Positions 11,954 to 25,150 are shown, numbered from the stretch's first letter. The stretch is 64,000 bases of DNA from Xestospongia muta (GCA_963693285.1 OY848918.1:4779876-4843875); one strand, 5' to 3'. Program-made: numbers and translations. Notes: a model not told the origin generated them from the sequence alone.

Positions 11954-14169
11954 ATGGATCTAGTGAAGACAACATGGCTACCACTGATACTGTTAGTATT
12001 GATTATATTAAAATGTACAGGTATGATTATATTAATAACTAATGTACTATTTTATTTAGTTTTATTATATAGCTGTTCAGTTCATATTTACTCCATCTCC
12101 TAATATTGGAGTCTATCAACTAGCACATTACCAATGTTCAGTGGATCATACTGGTGTGAGTATTACTTGGTATGTTAATGGAACAGGTTCTGGTAATAAT
12201 GATAAAATTCAACTTGGTATTGTTACAAATGGAGCAGGATCACAACAATCAAATCTTACCATACCTGGATATCCTCAATATAATAATACAGTAGTGAGAT
12301 GTAATGCATTTGGATTTCTGAATGGTAATAAATATATTAACTTCAGTGAATCTACTCTGAGAATACAAGGTAACACACTCGTATATATGTCATTATATCT
12401 CCTCTCATTAGGTGAACTAGCTGCTGTCAAGAAATTAATATGTCATGTACAAAGTCAATATATAAACTGTTCCTGGTCTCCTCCCTTCTCTCTGGTATCC
12501 ATACCTGGTTATATCATCAATGTTACTTATGGAGGAGAACTAGTTACCCAGAACACTACATCTTCTACAACATGGCATTACAACTATTGTCCCAGTCAAT
12601 TCGGTATATACATATATACAATTAGTATAGCTGGTAATAACTCAGCCAGAGAAGGAGAGATAAGTACTACATCAGTTGTAGTACCAGAAAGTAAGTAATA
12701 TAGTTATATTCAATCTCTCTTCACTTACTATATACAGATGAAATTACTTCTTATAATGTGACTCCTAAAATATTATCAAATGGTTCTTATTTGATCAGCT
12801 GTATCGTAGAGGTATGTCATAAGTTATTTTAGATTCATTTTCTCTCTTAGACTACATATTCTATAGAGCCATCATTAATATCTCTCAAACTAACTACCAG
12901 TAATGTAACTACATTAACATATACTGGAACAGTTACTGATATTGTTGATAACAAATTTAAGGGGAATATAAATATTGGTACAAATGGTAGACAAAAGTTG
13001 ACTGTGTCTTTAAGTCTAATATATGATAATAACAAGTTTTTAATTAATACCTTACCAGCTAAAATAATTTGTAAGTTAATATAATTACTTTATTTGTTAT
13101 TTATATTCTTTTGTTAGCTACATTTGATGTTCAAAATGGCAGTTTAACAGAGAAATCTGGACAGGTTTGTTTTACTTGTTATTTTCTTGAGGGTAGTCAA
13201 TCACAAGGATGTTATATTGAATATAACTCATTTACAACAGACTACTACAGTGGTAATCTTACCATAGTGAGAACATCAGTAAATACCAGTACTGCTAGTA
13301 AATGTGTGACAAGAATATATACCAGTAACTATAATGTTACATTTTATGATATGGATTATAACAATGTACCATATACTACTGAGTATGCTGTAAAACTGAC
13401 TAATCAATCAGTCACTGGACTATCTCCTCCTCTTACTCCTACACCAACTACTACATCAAGTGTTTCTTTGAATTCATCAATAGATGATACATCTCCATAT
13501 ATTTTATCATCAGTCACTAGATTATCTTCTCCTCTTACTCTTACACTAACTACTACATCAAGTGTAGCAGTTATTATTACATTATCATCTCAATCACCTA
13601 CTACACTATGTATGGACTGTGATAATAGTAAGTTATTATTAATATTATAATAATCCTTATTACATTTCTATGTATGTTATATAGATGATACACAAGTTGA
13701 TAAAAGTTTTATAACAGCTGCTGGTATATTAGGAGGTAATAAATACGACAATAATATAAACACTAGTAGTCATATCATTATAAGTTAGTAAAAAGTTGAC
13801 TCTCAAAATGAAAACTGTTGTCATATAATTATATTATTATGTATACTGTATAAAGTATTACTGTGATATCTAGGTAGTTTAGTGGGTGTGTCAGTTCTAA
13901 TACTGGTATTCACTATACTAGTACATATAGTGATATGTTGGATAAGAAGAACTAAGTCACTGAGACAAGGTAATACTAACAGTGGGAATAGTTTGTAAAT
14001 GGTATTATCCATTGTAGGTACTGTGCCATCTCCTATTAATCCACTAACAGATACTGTCCGTCATCAAGTTATACCTCAATATGAGAATGTTGATATGATC
14101 ACTAATACACTACCTACTACTGAACTAGAGATGAAGACATGTGCTGCATATGGTGTGATAAAATATTAA
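11954..14169 (+). CDS. Receptor B: Ig/FN3 type I membrane protein (type I ectodomain)
   Basis: Nine exons: 11954-12020, 12073-12369, 12412-12690, 12738-12811, 12851-13070, 13118-13627, 13685-13735, 13874-13969, 14018-14169; 581 residues, in frame. Leader 1-22; Ig-like about 23-121; FN3-like about 122-214 with C-x8-C-x-W (NCSWSPP); two type I modules about 215-312 and 313-430 (CFTCYF, GCYIEY, SKCVT); long Ser/Thr/Pro stalk to about 482, which carries an internal duplication compared with A; TM in 502-522; then WIRRTKS and a tail with QYENV and AYGVIKY. The 42-nt intron between Ig and FN3 is a multiple of three without a stop, so its retention would insert 14 residues in frame. Gene and flanks share a duplicated block with gene J, but J carries type II middle exons. 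Confidence 0.9.
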
Positions 14170-15200
14170 AAGTACATTGTACAGCTGACATTATACAATT
14201 TGACATTATTGATAAATGATGAATCAAATTTTACTATAAAACTGGTTGAAACTGGTTAACACTGTAATTAAATGTAGTTACACATCAGTTGAAAAAAGTT
14301 AGCTATTCTTTTGAAGTTATTATGGATCTAGTTGTTACATATGTTGCCCCACATGTAATATGGTTAATTTGATTATAATAATTATTATTATATTATATAT
14401 AAATTGTACTATCAATGTACATATAACACTGTCAGTTCAGTAAACCACATATAATTATTATATTAATGTAATTATAATACTGTTAGTTCAATTAACTACA
14501 TTTATAATATATAATACCTACAGATTATATTAATATTATAATTATATTATATTATTATAACATACTTAATATAATTGTACATCAATGTGTACTATTGGAT
14601 TAAGTACATGTTATGATATCTCCAGTGCTGTATGTACATGTACACAGATGTTCATAGTTACAAGCAAAGAAGGAATTATATATTCCTAACAGCAATGTCC
14701 TAATGTCCTAATGTTAATCCATTTGTCAAGTTAAAAATAAATATAAATTGTACTATCAATGTACATATAATACTGTCATTAACCACATATTATTATATCA
14801 ATGTAATTATAATACTGTTAGTTCAATAAACCACATATCACAATATATAATACATATTATATTAATATTATAATTATATTATACTATTATAACATACTTA
14901 TTATAATTGTACATCAATGTGTACTATTGGATTAAGTACATGTTATGATATCTCCAGTACAATATACACATGTAGACAGATGTTCATGGTTGTAAGCAAA
15001 GAAGGAATTATATACTCCTAAACAGAATGTCATAACGTGCTGATCCACTTGTCAAGTTAAAACACCTGACAATACAGTAGTTAATAGTCTAATGTGTGGA
15101 GGAAAGATAAACATAACAGAGCAGATTGTCACATTAGTTTAGGATAACATTGAAATGAAATGAAGTAACTGAAATCAACAAAGTCTGGATTATGTTAATA
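14170..15200. repeat. Duplicated segment with death-domain scrap
   Basis: It matches about 138-780 and 52196-52850. Positions 14314-14365 resemble the 5' part of the death-domain exon (DLVTYV codons), interrupted by an insertion. A shorter internal copy repeats at about 14740-15190. No gene is seen. Confidence 0.55.
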
Positions 15201-15905
15201 TCACAAAATATTTGGTATTTATTTACTTAAACATCATGTGATGAGGTTACTACTTATCAATGTAAGTATAATGTAGTATAGTTACACATGTCAAATGTAT
15301 TAACTCATCTCTTTGTGTATAGTGTGCTGCTAATGTAGTAAACCAAATATCATAACACATACCTAATCTATTTGTAAGCGATGTTTGTGTATATAAAGGA
15401 TGTAAAATAGGTAGTCTGTCATTATTAGCCTCATATATATACTGCTGTGGTAATTAAGTCCTCAGAAATATAAAGGGCAGTCCATTTACTATAGTTTCTC
15501 ACCTGATATTGCTATTATATCTCTAGTGTCATTATGTACAGATACAATGTACATTCAAGGTTTCAAACAAAAAACAAATTATGTATTTCTAATCAGAACG
15601 TCCTAACCTGTTGATCCATTTATTATCTGGATAGACTAGTAGTTTAGAAACAATATCATAAACTGATATACATGAACATATAAAATCAAGTAACAGTATT
15701 GTTGACATTAAATGATTTTAGTAACAATACATGTATAATGTGTTATATCAGTTTGTAGAAGTCTTGTCTCTTTAATGAAGTAATAGGTATCTGTTGTTAA
15801 ACTTTATTGATATGAGATAGATTTACAAGAGACATCATTAGTTAAATATGACATCAAGTATTATTATAGTTGATATACACAATATATAATATTATGAAGT
15901 CTGAC

Positions 15906-15944
15906 GTTCTCTATAGAACAACTTTAAGTTGTTCTATAGAGAAC
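15906..15944. repeat. 39-bp palindrome
   Basis: Arms 15906-15924 and 15926-15944 are perfect reverse complements of 19 nt around a single central base (GTTCTCTATAGAACAACTT and its complement). The matching region of the duplicated segment downstream of gene J does not show it clearly, so it may be an insertion. Confidence 0.85.
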
Positions 15945-16758
15945 TTCATCATTTTGGAGCCAACTGAGAATCAGAGTCTTCAATAATAAGTCTATATTCA
16001 CCATTAGTTAGTTAATATTGTATATCAGTTTGTAGAAGTTTAGTCTTTTTTGTTGTATTTACTGTCATACTTTTTTTTGACATGAGATACAATTATTGTT
16101 ACAATAATTATAAGATTAATTTCTACAACATATAACCTAGAAGCTCTGGCACACATGTCATGTTAAAAGTACCTGATAGACCAATAGTTTTCAACTTAAA
16201 CCATAAACAGATATAATTTAACAATTTAATATGAGTATCAGTATTGTTTACATTTTAGTAGCAATGTATGTATAATGTGTTATATCAGTTTGTATTTACA
16301 TGAGATGGATCTACAAGAGACATCATTATTCAATATGGCATGAATTATCATCAGCAAGTTGATATACACAGTGTATAATATTGTATATCAGTTTGTAGGA
16401 GTCTAGTCTGTTTTGTGAAGTAGTAGGTATTTGCTGTCGAACTTCATTGATATGAAATGGATCTACAAGGGTCAAACAGGACCTTTATTGTTTTTTTCTT
16501 TTTTATATAATTATAACAATACTAATGTTTTAGTATACATTGATACCAGTAAAGAGTATAATGTAAGTAAGGAGCAATGCTATCTATTAGTTCTGAGTAC
16601 CATTAGAATAGATGTCTGTACATCTGAACCTGATGTTCATAATACAAGACAACTGTCAGAATCAATTAAACTGATGTATAGACACTACCTAATAGTACTA
16701 TTGTTCCTTCTGATCTCCATTTAATAGTGTATAACGTTGTTCTAGTATATACCTACAA

Positions 16759-16916
16759 ATTCAGTACCATATAGTACAATAACAGTACATGAAACATCAA
16801 CAATATTAGTTAGAACAACTGTATTCCAAATATGAACCATCTAATGATGAATATGTCAGATTTATAGGTACATATAATACAATAATTTATGATGGATTGT
16901 CACAAATCATATTAAC
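16759..16916 (+). pseudogene. Remnant of tyrosine-rich tail exon
   Basis: It encodes a recognisable SVPYSTITVHETST segment, matching the SAVPYSTIMHETS segment of gene I's tail exon. It then gains stops (TGA at about 16840) and frameshifts. No TM exon precedes it and no death-domain exon follows. Confidence 0.6.
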
Positions 16917-16997
16917 ATAAAAAGATATCATTGACAGTGAGTGTATATAATAACTAAATATATCTCTCTGGGTTATCAAAACAGAAAGTTTATCATT

Positions 16998-17105
16998 ATA
17001 ATATAATATAATATGATATAATATAATATGATATAATATAATATAATGTGATATGATATAATATAATATAATATAATATAATATAATATAATATAATATA
17101 ATATA
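16998..17105. repeat. TATAA pentanucleotide array
   Basis: An array of about 20 ATAAT units, with a few GATAT interruptions in its first half. The homologous position after gene J (54893-55029) carries a longer array. Confidence 0.9.
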
Positions 17106-20100
17106 CATTTGACATTATAATATCAAATATGTTATTGATCTATTCCTTTGTTAATATATGATTGTCAGTTCAGAGAATTTAATGTTATAACATCAAATTG
17201 TATACAGTGGATACTAAATGAAAAGATACATATGATATATTGAAATAAAGGAATAATCATATTAATATGTCACTATCTTATTATATATCTATTTTAACAG
17301 CAAACAATTATTCAATACGGTCCATATAATACAATTTCAGTGTCATATCATCAATTGTTATTAACATATCTAGTTCCCAAACACATACCTGCATGTGTGT
17401 AAGAATTAGTTACAGATGTTTTTCTGTTCTGGACAATAAGTCAATCAAAGAAATGAAGTCATCCAGGTATGATGGTGTTAAGTGATATATGTTATAATTA
17501 AAAACTATTGATTAGTGACCCATAATGATGTTGTTAAACAAATACCAATATAATAAATATATTATAAGAACAGTCTTTATACTATCATATACTGGTATGT
17601 AAAACAACAGCTCATTGATGTGACCTAAGTTAATATAAAAATATAAGTGTCCTTTTATCTGAGATTTTGTCCCTTATTTAAGTCATTTTATTTTAATCTT
17701 ATCATTTTATTGTAACAAACCTTCAGGACATATGGTCAAAGTATCTATTCTGATCACCCTGAAACCAATAAACCTCAATGTAATTATCAGAGAGATATCC
17801 ATATTTCCCACTATTCACATTAACAGATATCACTGTGAGACCATGATAATATTGTAAAAATAATGTACCAATATACTAATATACCAATGTACCAATATCC
17901 CAATATATTAATATACCAATATACAAATATGCCAATATATTAATGTACCAATATACCAATTACCAATATACCAATGTACCCATGTAACAAAGTACCCATG
18001 TAACAAGAGTCAAAATGATGTCAACCAAACTATAATGCTAAAAAGACTTTTTAATTATTTTCTATAAAACTATTGACTCATATAACAGGCAATATTGAAA
18101 GACAGTTATAGACATGTTGATATAAATAACTACCATCATTTATCGAAATAATTAATTATAATTCTCTTATACAACATATGATTTGTGAGGTTGAATTTAA
18201 CAAAACAGAATCAGATATTTTCCTTTTGTTATTAGTTTTATTTATTATAAGGCAATATTATATTTCTAACTCCTTTTGTTATTGTACTAATAAATATAAT
18301 ATCTCAAGTAATATTCACTATCATCATATACAGAGATAAGATAAATGTACAATATCTAGATAGTATTACCTCTAGTTTCAATTTCTTCATGATCTACCAA
18401 TACCAATAAAATTACCTTCAGTAGTAAGTGATATATATCATATGTGATATTATCATTTGTAAACACAATACTGAACTTTCTGTCACATATTATAATAATG
18501 TAAATTACCATCAACTCTCTAGTAAAAAGATTATACAGTATTTATCTTAGAACAAAAAATAGAGTTCATAATATTAGCTGTACTCCAATAACTAACTATA
18601 TAAGCTTTGAGAATATATATTACATTTATGTACATACAATACTGTATTTGTACCACATATGATATTAAATTCAATGCTATAATAACATGTGTACTTGTAT
18701 TGATTGGATCCATTCATTTTGACATGCACTCTCTATACAATATGACAATACAATCATCTATACAATGATCATTAAATATTATATTAGTTATATAATATGT
18801 ATAATGATGTAAATGTAGTTATCAATGTAGGTACATATATATTGTAATAATAATAGCAGGTTTATTTATATTATACATTCTGTATAAGTACATTTTGAAT
18901 CATTTCTAAAAGAGACTATGAAATTTTTCTATTTCTCTCTATGGTATGCAAAAATGAATATTAATAATTTGTCAATTAAATTGACTTTACATCTATGTTG
19001 TGTTAAATATATGTTGCTAGCAGTAACTCCATCTGAACTAGATAGCATTTAAGAGAACCATCAAGGTATCACTGGGATGTTCCAACTTCTAAAGGCTATC
19101 CTACTTCTTCCAGATTCAAAATGGAAATTTTATTTATCCAAATTCTCCTTTAACTAGATTAAATTAATACCTTGAACCTAAAGAACTCAATCTCTATATT
19201 ATTTTAATCACTTGATTTCACACCAATGCGTACAACTATCCCTTCTTCCCACATGTCATATCAATATGAAATTTCTAACCATTGCATATACAGACCTATG
19301 CTTTACTCTCTTCATTTAAATCTTTCATTTACTTCCAAATTTTAAATGGAAATTTTATTTTCCCAAATTCTCCTTTAATTACACTAAATTAATACCTTGA
19401 ACCTAAAGAACTCAAACTCTATTTTATTTGAATCACCTAGTTTCACACCACTGCTTACAATTATACTTTCTTCCCACATGTCATATCAATATGAAATTTC
19501 TAACCATTACATATACAGACCTATGCTTTACTCTTTTCATTTAAGTCTCAATTATCATCTTAATTTCTTACCAGTTAATATAACCCAATCTAGTTTGTTC
19601 TATATATTTACTTAATGGGTATACTTTATTATTAGCAATATTGTTTCTTGCCTGTCCATGTATACAAGGAGATAGTTTATACAATAATACTCATATATAT
19701 AGTTGTCCCTCTTTCAGAGAGGCATATAAGACAATAAAGGAGACATTAGAACTATATCACTGTAAAAATTGATTGGTTGATTTAACCAATATATGCTTAT
19801 ACAGGTTACATGTACATAACTAATTAGTTGATAAAACATTGTATTGTATTGATTACTAATGTTAAATACACTATGTTATGATTGTTAATGTAGCTAATAT
19901 TGTTAAAACTTTGATGATTTTATTTATGGAAATGTGTAGAGTACTTGTAATGGAACATTGTACTCTAATGTGAAATTAATACATTTAGGTTCTGATGTTT
20001 AAGATTTAGGGTCCGGGTATAGTATTAAATCCCATTTTTGTACAGTGTTATATTACCTTTCAATATTATATTTCAAGGAGATTCCCATGTTCGTAAATTA

Positions 20101-20789
20101 TTTAAACAACTACTTTATTTAACAGTGATATATAAATATATAGCTGTTTATAACTCACTGTTAATAGGTTACCTTTGTAACATATCACTATAGGATTACA
20201 AGAATATTACATTCAAAAATATGATTGATTCAACTGCACAATATGACATAGATGACACCCATTGAAAGTTAATTAATGAACAATGAATACTTTTATATAT
20301 TTTTTTGAACCAGGTTAACAGAAAATCTGTGGAAAATTGACATACCACTCTAAAAATGCACAAGGTTTGTACTACTTAAATGAATACAAGCCTCGAGTGA
20401 TTTCAATAGTGCAAAGGAAGATGGTCATTACTAGTCATTGCTAGTCATCCCTAGGTCAGGAAAAACCTATCTTCGTTATATATTAAAATAACCCCCGTCT
20501 CCTATGACGCTTGCAGCCGGATCTGTATAAAGTGTTTGTTGATCGTCTGTCTGACAATAGTTAACTAAATTGGATCACGAGACGGTGTAAAAGTCAAGAA
20601 CAAAAGACACGATCTATATTTTAATGTCTCTTTCAAATCAGTATCACTTTTGTGTAACTTGAACGCCTCAATAATAAAAGAGGTATATATGCAAGCAGAA
20701 ATAATTATTATAATGTAAATAATAAGACTTAATCTATTACAATAGTCAAATACTGTATTTTATATCATGCTTTTAGACGTTACCAAGAA
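17106..20789. repeat. Repeat mosaic: minisatellite block, tandem 225-bp repeat, gene C upstream region
   Basis: 17740-18900 matches 38985-40210 and 56270-57310. It contains a minisatellite (17867-17999) built on a roughly 10-bp ACCAATATAC-like unit. 19025-19090 is a scrap of the death-domain exon (ELD-I-ENHQG-TG-FQL), with a stop. 19112-19575 is a two-copy tandem repeat of about 225 bp, with one copy at 41205-41345. 20400-20720 is less AT-rich, has no repeats I could match, and lies just upstream of the gene C leader, so it may be its promoter. No intact gene is seen. Confidence 0.5.
17867..17999. repeat. ACCAATATAC-like minisatellite, array 1
   Basis: Tandem units of about 10 bp alternating between forms such as ACCAATATAC, ACCAATGTAC and CCAATATATT. 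Each of the four arrays in the window is followed by the same sequence (ATGATGTCAACCAAACTATAA or a near copy), so the arrays belong to a larger dispersed repeat. Confidence 0.85.
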
Positions 20790-21113
20790 ATGTCTGTCAA
20801 AGTGGCATTTTTAATCATCATCATCCTTAAGTTGTGCTTCTGTACTTTGTGTAAGAAGTATGTTATTATTAACTTATAGGATAATGCTCTAGACTGTGTT
20901 TGATGGTGTTTTATTTAAACATTGTGTATAGCTATTTACAAGCAGTCTAAGGAAGAAGCAAAGAATTGCAATTTCAGTCCTAGGATGAGCAATATAGGAA
21001 TATTCCAGTACAACATGCACTTTTAAATCTTAGCATATCTGAAGTGTAGTAAATGTCCTATGTGGTTGATAATTATGCCAGTGTTACTTCAATTACATAC
21101 ACACACACACACG

Positions 21114-21146
<33 letters not shown>

Positions 21147-23584
21147 CATATTATATCTAGATCAACCACAGATGAGACTCAGATATAAACTATTTTGTCA
21201 TAATCCAACACTTCTTGTTGTACTACTTGTAAAATTACAAGGCTTTACTTTCTTAGAATAATTTAGCCATACCAGCTGTATATTCTTTTCCATTGTACAT
21301 ATACTGATAAATCATAAACCAGCTTATAATCTAAATTTAGTAACATCACCAATGCATCTTGGTCCATTGCATACACACTCTAACTTCTGTCAATGAAAAT
21401 CCACTCTGAGGATTAGAAATCACATATTCATTGTGTAGTGCTGTTCAGTTCATATTTACTCCATCTCTTAACATTGGAGTCTATCAACTAGCACATTACC
21501 AATGTTCAGTGGATCATACGGGTGTGGGTATTATTTGGCATGTTAACGGAACAGCTTCTAGTCATAATGATATTATTCAACTTGGTATTGTTACAAATGG
21601 AGCAGGATCACCTAACTCCAGTCTTACCATGCCTGGATATCCTCAATATAACAATACAGTTTTGAGATGTATTGCCTCAGGATTTGTTGATGGCAGTCTT
21701 TATAACAACTTCAGTGAATCTACTCTGAGAATACAAGGTAACACATTCTCTGATATATGTCATTATATTTCCTCTCATTAGGTGAACTAGCTGCTGTCAA
21801 GAACTTAATATGTCATGTACAAAGAAAATATATAAACTGTTCCTGGTCTCCTCCTTTCTCTCTGGTATCCATACCTGGTTATATCATCAATGTTACTTAT
21901 GGAGGAGAACTAGTTGCACAGAACACTACATCTTCTACAACATGGCAGTACAACTACTGTCCCAGTCAATTTGGTATATACACATATACAATTAGTGTAG
22001 CTGGTAACAACTCAGCTGGAGAAGGAAAGATAAGTATTACATCAGTTGTAGTACCAGAAGGTAAGTAATCTAGTTATATTCAATCTCTCTTCACTAACTA
22101 TATATAGATGAAATTACTTCCTATAATGTGACTCCTAAAATGTTATCAAATGGTTCTTATTTGATCACCTGTATTGTAGAGGTATGTCATAACCTAAGTT
22201 AATTTAGATTCATTCTCTCTCTTAGACTACATATTCTATAGAGCCATCATTAATATCTCTCAAACTAACTACCAGTAATGGAACTACATTAACATATACT
22301 GGAACTGTTACTGATATTGTTGGTAATAAATTTAAGGGGGATATAAATATTGGTACAAATGGTAGACAAAAGTTGACAGAGTCTTTAAGTCTAATATATG
22401 ACAATAACAGCACTTTAATGGATAGCTTAGCAGCTAAAGTAATTTGTAAGTTAATATAATTACTTTATTTGTTATTTATTTTTTTGTTAGCTACATTTGA
22501 TGTTCAAAATGGCAATTTAAGAAAGGAGTCAGGACATATTTGTTTTACCTGTTATTTTCATTTGGGCAGTCAATCACAAGGATGTTATATTGAATATAAC
22601 TCACTTATAACAGACTACTACAGTGGTAATATTACCATAATGACATCATCAGTAAATACCAGTACTGCTAGTAAATGTGTGACAGGAATATATACCAGTA
22701 ACTATAATGTGACATTTTATGATATGGATTATAACAATGTACCATATACTACTGAGTATGCTGTAAAACTGACTAATCAATCAGTGACTGGACTATCTCC
22801 TTCTCTTACTCCTACTCTAACTACTACATCAAGTGTAACAGTTATTATTACATTATCATCAATAACTAATGTTATATCATCATCTCCATCACCTACTACA
22901 CTATGTACAGACTGTGATAATAGTAAGTTATTATTAATATTATAACAATTAAGTTCATATTATTACTACTACAGTGAGGAGTGTTCAAAGAGATCTAATA
23001 ATAGGTAATACTAGTATGATAACTTCTAGTCTAGTTAAATAAATATATTACTACATATTGCAGGTAGTATTACTGGTAGTCTAGTGGGTGTGTCAGTTCT
23101 AATACTGGTATGTACTGTACTAGTACTTATAATGATGTATAGGATAAGAAGAACTAAGTCACTGAGACAAGGTACAGTTAATTACATTTTATATACACAA
23201 TCTCTTATATAAGTCACTATTAGATACTGTACAACATCAAGTGAAGACTGGTATACCTCAATATGAGAATATTACTAATTACCATCATACTACTGAACTA
23301 GAGATGAACACATGTGCTGCATATGGTATGATATAATATTGACCAATAACAGTGTGTGTGTGTGTGTGTGTGTTTATATACATAGTATTGAGTAATGACT
23401 TCACTTGAGTATAACATGTTATTACATTGTAGGTACTGTACCATCTCCTGTTAATCCACTAACAGATACCATCTGTCATCAAGTTATACCTCAATATGAG
23501 AATGCTGATATGATCACTAATACACTACCTACTACTGAACTAGAGATGAACACATGTGCTGCATATGGTGTGATAAAAAATTAA
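20790..23584 (+). CDS. Receptor C: Ig/FN3 membrane protein with duplicated tail exon
   Basis: Exons: leader 20790-20848 (or to 20850), 21439-21737, 21782-22060, 22108-22181, 22226-22445, 22491-22922, 22975-23004, 23064-23171, tail-1 23224-23336 (TAA). The Ig acceptor is two bases upstream of the usual position, so the obvious phase-1 leader donor (20851) would shift frame; a donor two bases earlier (GTGTAA at 20849) keeps it and gives 537 residues. Ig-like, FN3-like (NCSWSPP), type I modules, stalk, a 30-nt micro-exon and TM follow. Tail-1 has QYENI and ends AAYGMI. A second tail exon, 23433-23584, follows; splicing from 23325 into it is in frame (584 residues) and would give four tyrosine motifs. 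The leader could also be defective. Confidence 0.8.
21100..21146. repeat. (CA)n microsatellite
   Basis: About 23 CA dinucleotides with CG interruptions, in intron 1 of receptor C. Confidence 0.9.
23350..23372. repeat. (GT)n microsatellite between the two tail exons of gene C
   Basis: A run of GT dinucleotides inside the 107-nt interval separating tail-1 from tail-2. Confidence 0.85.
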
Positions 23585-24422
23585 AAGTACATTATAAAGC
23601 TGACATTGTATAATTTGACGTTATTGATAAATGATGAATCAAATTTCATTATAAAACTTGTAGTTGCCACAGAAACAGATATGTATATGTAAAATGGCAG
23701 ATTTGTTTAAAATTTAAGTTAGATTTTGAATTATGTTGTTAGCTGGAATTAAAGTTATACCAAAATTACCAGCAGTGTCATGCTGGATTTAAAATATTTT
23801 ATATTAAAAGTAATGACAAGTTTCAAGTATAGTACATAATACACTTATTATATTATAATAGTTCAACTGATATACTTACTTTTCTCTTTTTCTCTAAAGA
23901 CTTCAAAAATGTGTTGTAAATAAATCATATATGTCAATTATTAAATATTGACTGAGGTACTTGTGTGTCTTAAAAAGATAAAAGCTATTTCTCCAAGATA
24001 TGTGGTCAATGTTCATAATGGCAAGAGATTTTATCATATCACTTAATTCTTTTGATTTGAGTGACAACAATGTCTTTTATATATTTGTTAGATTATAGAG
24101 TATAGATGGAGAAAATACCCAAAAAATCCTGTCATTAGTTATGTTACATATATTATTATTATAAAATATGAACTCAATATAACCAGACTATTAATATTAT
24201 AAACAGTCATCTCAAAACAAAATGACTATATTTATTCACTTGTTCGACTGTTACTGACAAAAACTTTCCTTTGTATTCACATGTATGCAGTGATGTAATG
24301 TATCTAGTATTGTATGCTATGAATGTTTTTAATATGTTAATAAAATGTTGTTCAATTTGATATAAATTTGATTATACATATTAATAACAATTGATAAAAC
24401 ATATAATATAATATAATAACTG
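23585..24422. repeat. 3' flank of gene C, copy of gene A flank plus leader-upstream DNA
   Basis: 23640-24130 is similar to 6640-7320 after gene A. 24140-24400 is similar to the region upstream of MDL-type leaders (7350-7600). It ends abruptly at a tail-exon fragment rather than a leader. Confidence 0.5.
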
Positions 24423-24581
24423 TATTCTGAAAATGGACCATCTAGTGGAGAATATGTGAGTCTTGGTCATAATGCACATGCTAGTACCCGAATTTATGAC
24501 TATATTTATCATCCTTGTTCTCATATTTCAACACCCAATCCTTCAACAGTTACTATGGTGACAATGACAAGTTATATATAG
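24423..24581 (+). pseudogene. Tyrosine-rich tail exon fragment, still open
   Basis: Fifty-two codons run without a stop from YSENGPSSGEYV through HNAHASTRIYDY to a TAG at 24579. It matches the middle of gene I's tail exon (YSENRLSDEENA, HNVHASTQLYDH). The start of the exon and any TM exon are missing, so it is probably a relic, although the open frame is notable. Confidence 0.65.
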
Positions 24582-25150
24582 TGAGCACTAATTTATTGTC
24601 ATCATTGATTTTATTTATAGCTGTATACAAAACTATGATCATTTTTATTATTTGTATGTATACAAACTGAAGTTCTTAGTGAAAGAGTGCACTTTGTGAC
24701 ATTTAAAAGTGAACAAACGTATGCATATAGCAACCAATGAATTTAATTTTATTTGCCACACTATGCTGCTTTATTAGCCTCTTAATCATTTACTTCAGTA
24801 GTTTCAGTAGTTGAGGATTATATCCAATTTTAATTATAGAAAATCCTGAATCTAACTAAAATGCTCACAGTGATTACAATTTTTTGATAGATTATGTGGT
24901 GGATCTATCAATTCCCTAGTAGTTAATTGTCAAATCCACAAATGTAAACAATAGCTTTAAACATTAATTGATGTATGATTAATGGAATTACACAGGAAGG
25001 GTTAGTTATGAGTGCAACTGCAACTACAAAATAGAAAATATCTGTTGATTTACAACACATTCAGTGCTAAGATTCCACCTCAGTGGTAACAACAATTTAA
25101 GTTCAATAACTCCAGACAAACAAAGATAGATGCACTGTTATTCATCAATA
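24582..25150. other. Intergenic, between tail fragment and gene D
   Basis: No gene or clear repeat was recognised. It is the 3' flank of receptor D, which is transcribed toward it. Confidence 0.4.

Larger units (their letters stand above)
15201..16997. repeat. Duplicated segment with palindrome and tail-exon fragment
   Basis: It corresponds to about 52850-54890 downstream of gene J and partly, inverted, to 34630-35290. It includes a near-uninterrupted palindrome at 15906-15944. No receptor gene is present; the 97-codon open frame at 16431 has no family resemblance and reads into the tail-exon remnant's upstream flank. Confidence 0.55.

Noticed and set aside
12440..12625. 61-codon frame starting MSCTKSIYKLF within the FN3 exon (also 21810)
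   Set aside because: Alternative frame of the conserved FN3 exon; no separate splice or start support.
13821..14012. Recurrent 63-codon open frames opposite the TM exon (also 6270, 25302, 38348, 51075)
   Set aside because: They are antisense shadows of the conserved transmembrane exon and its flanking introns; similarity between copies only reflects the sense-strand gene.
16431..16724. 97-codon open frame upstream of a tail-exon remnant
   Set aside because: The paralogous block at 54350-54610 does not keep the frame, and no domain is recognisable.
16887..17108. 73-codon frame of repeated YYIIL
   Set aside because: Translation of the TATAA array.
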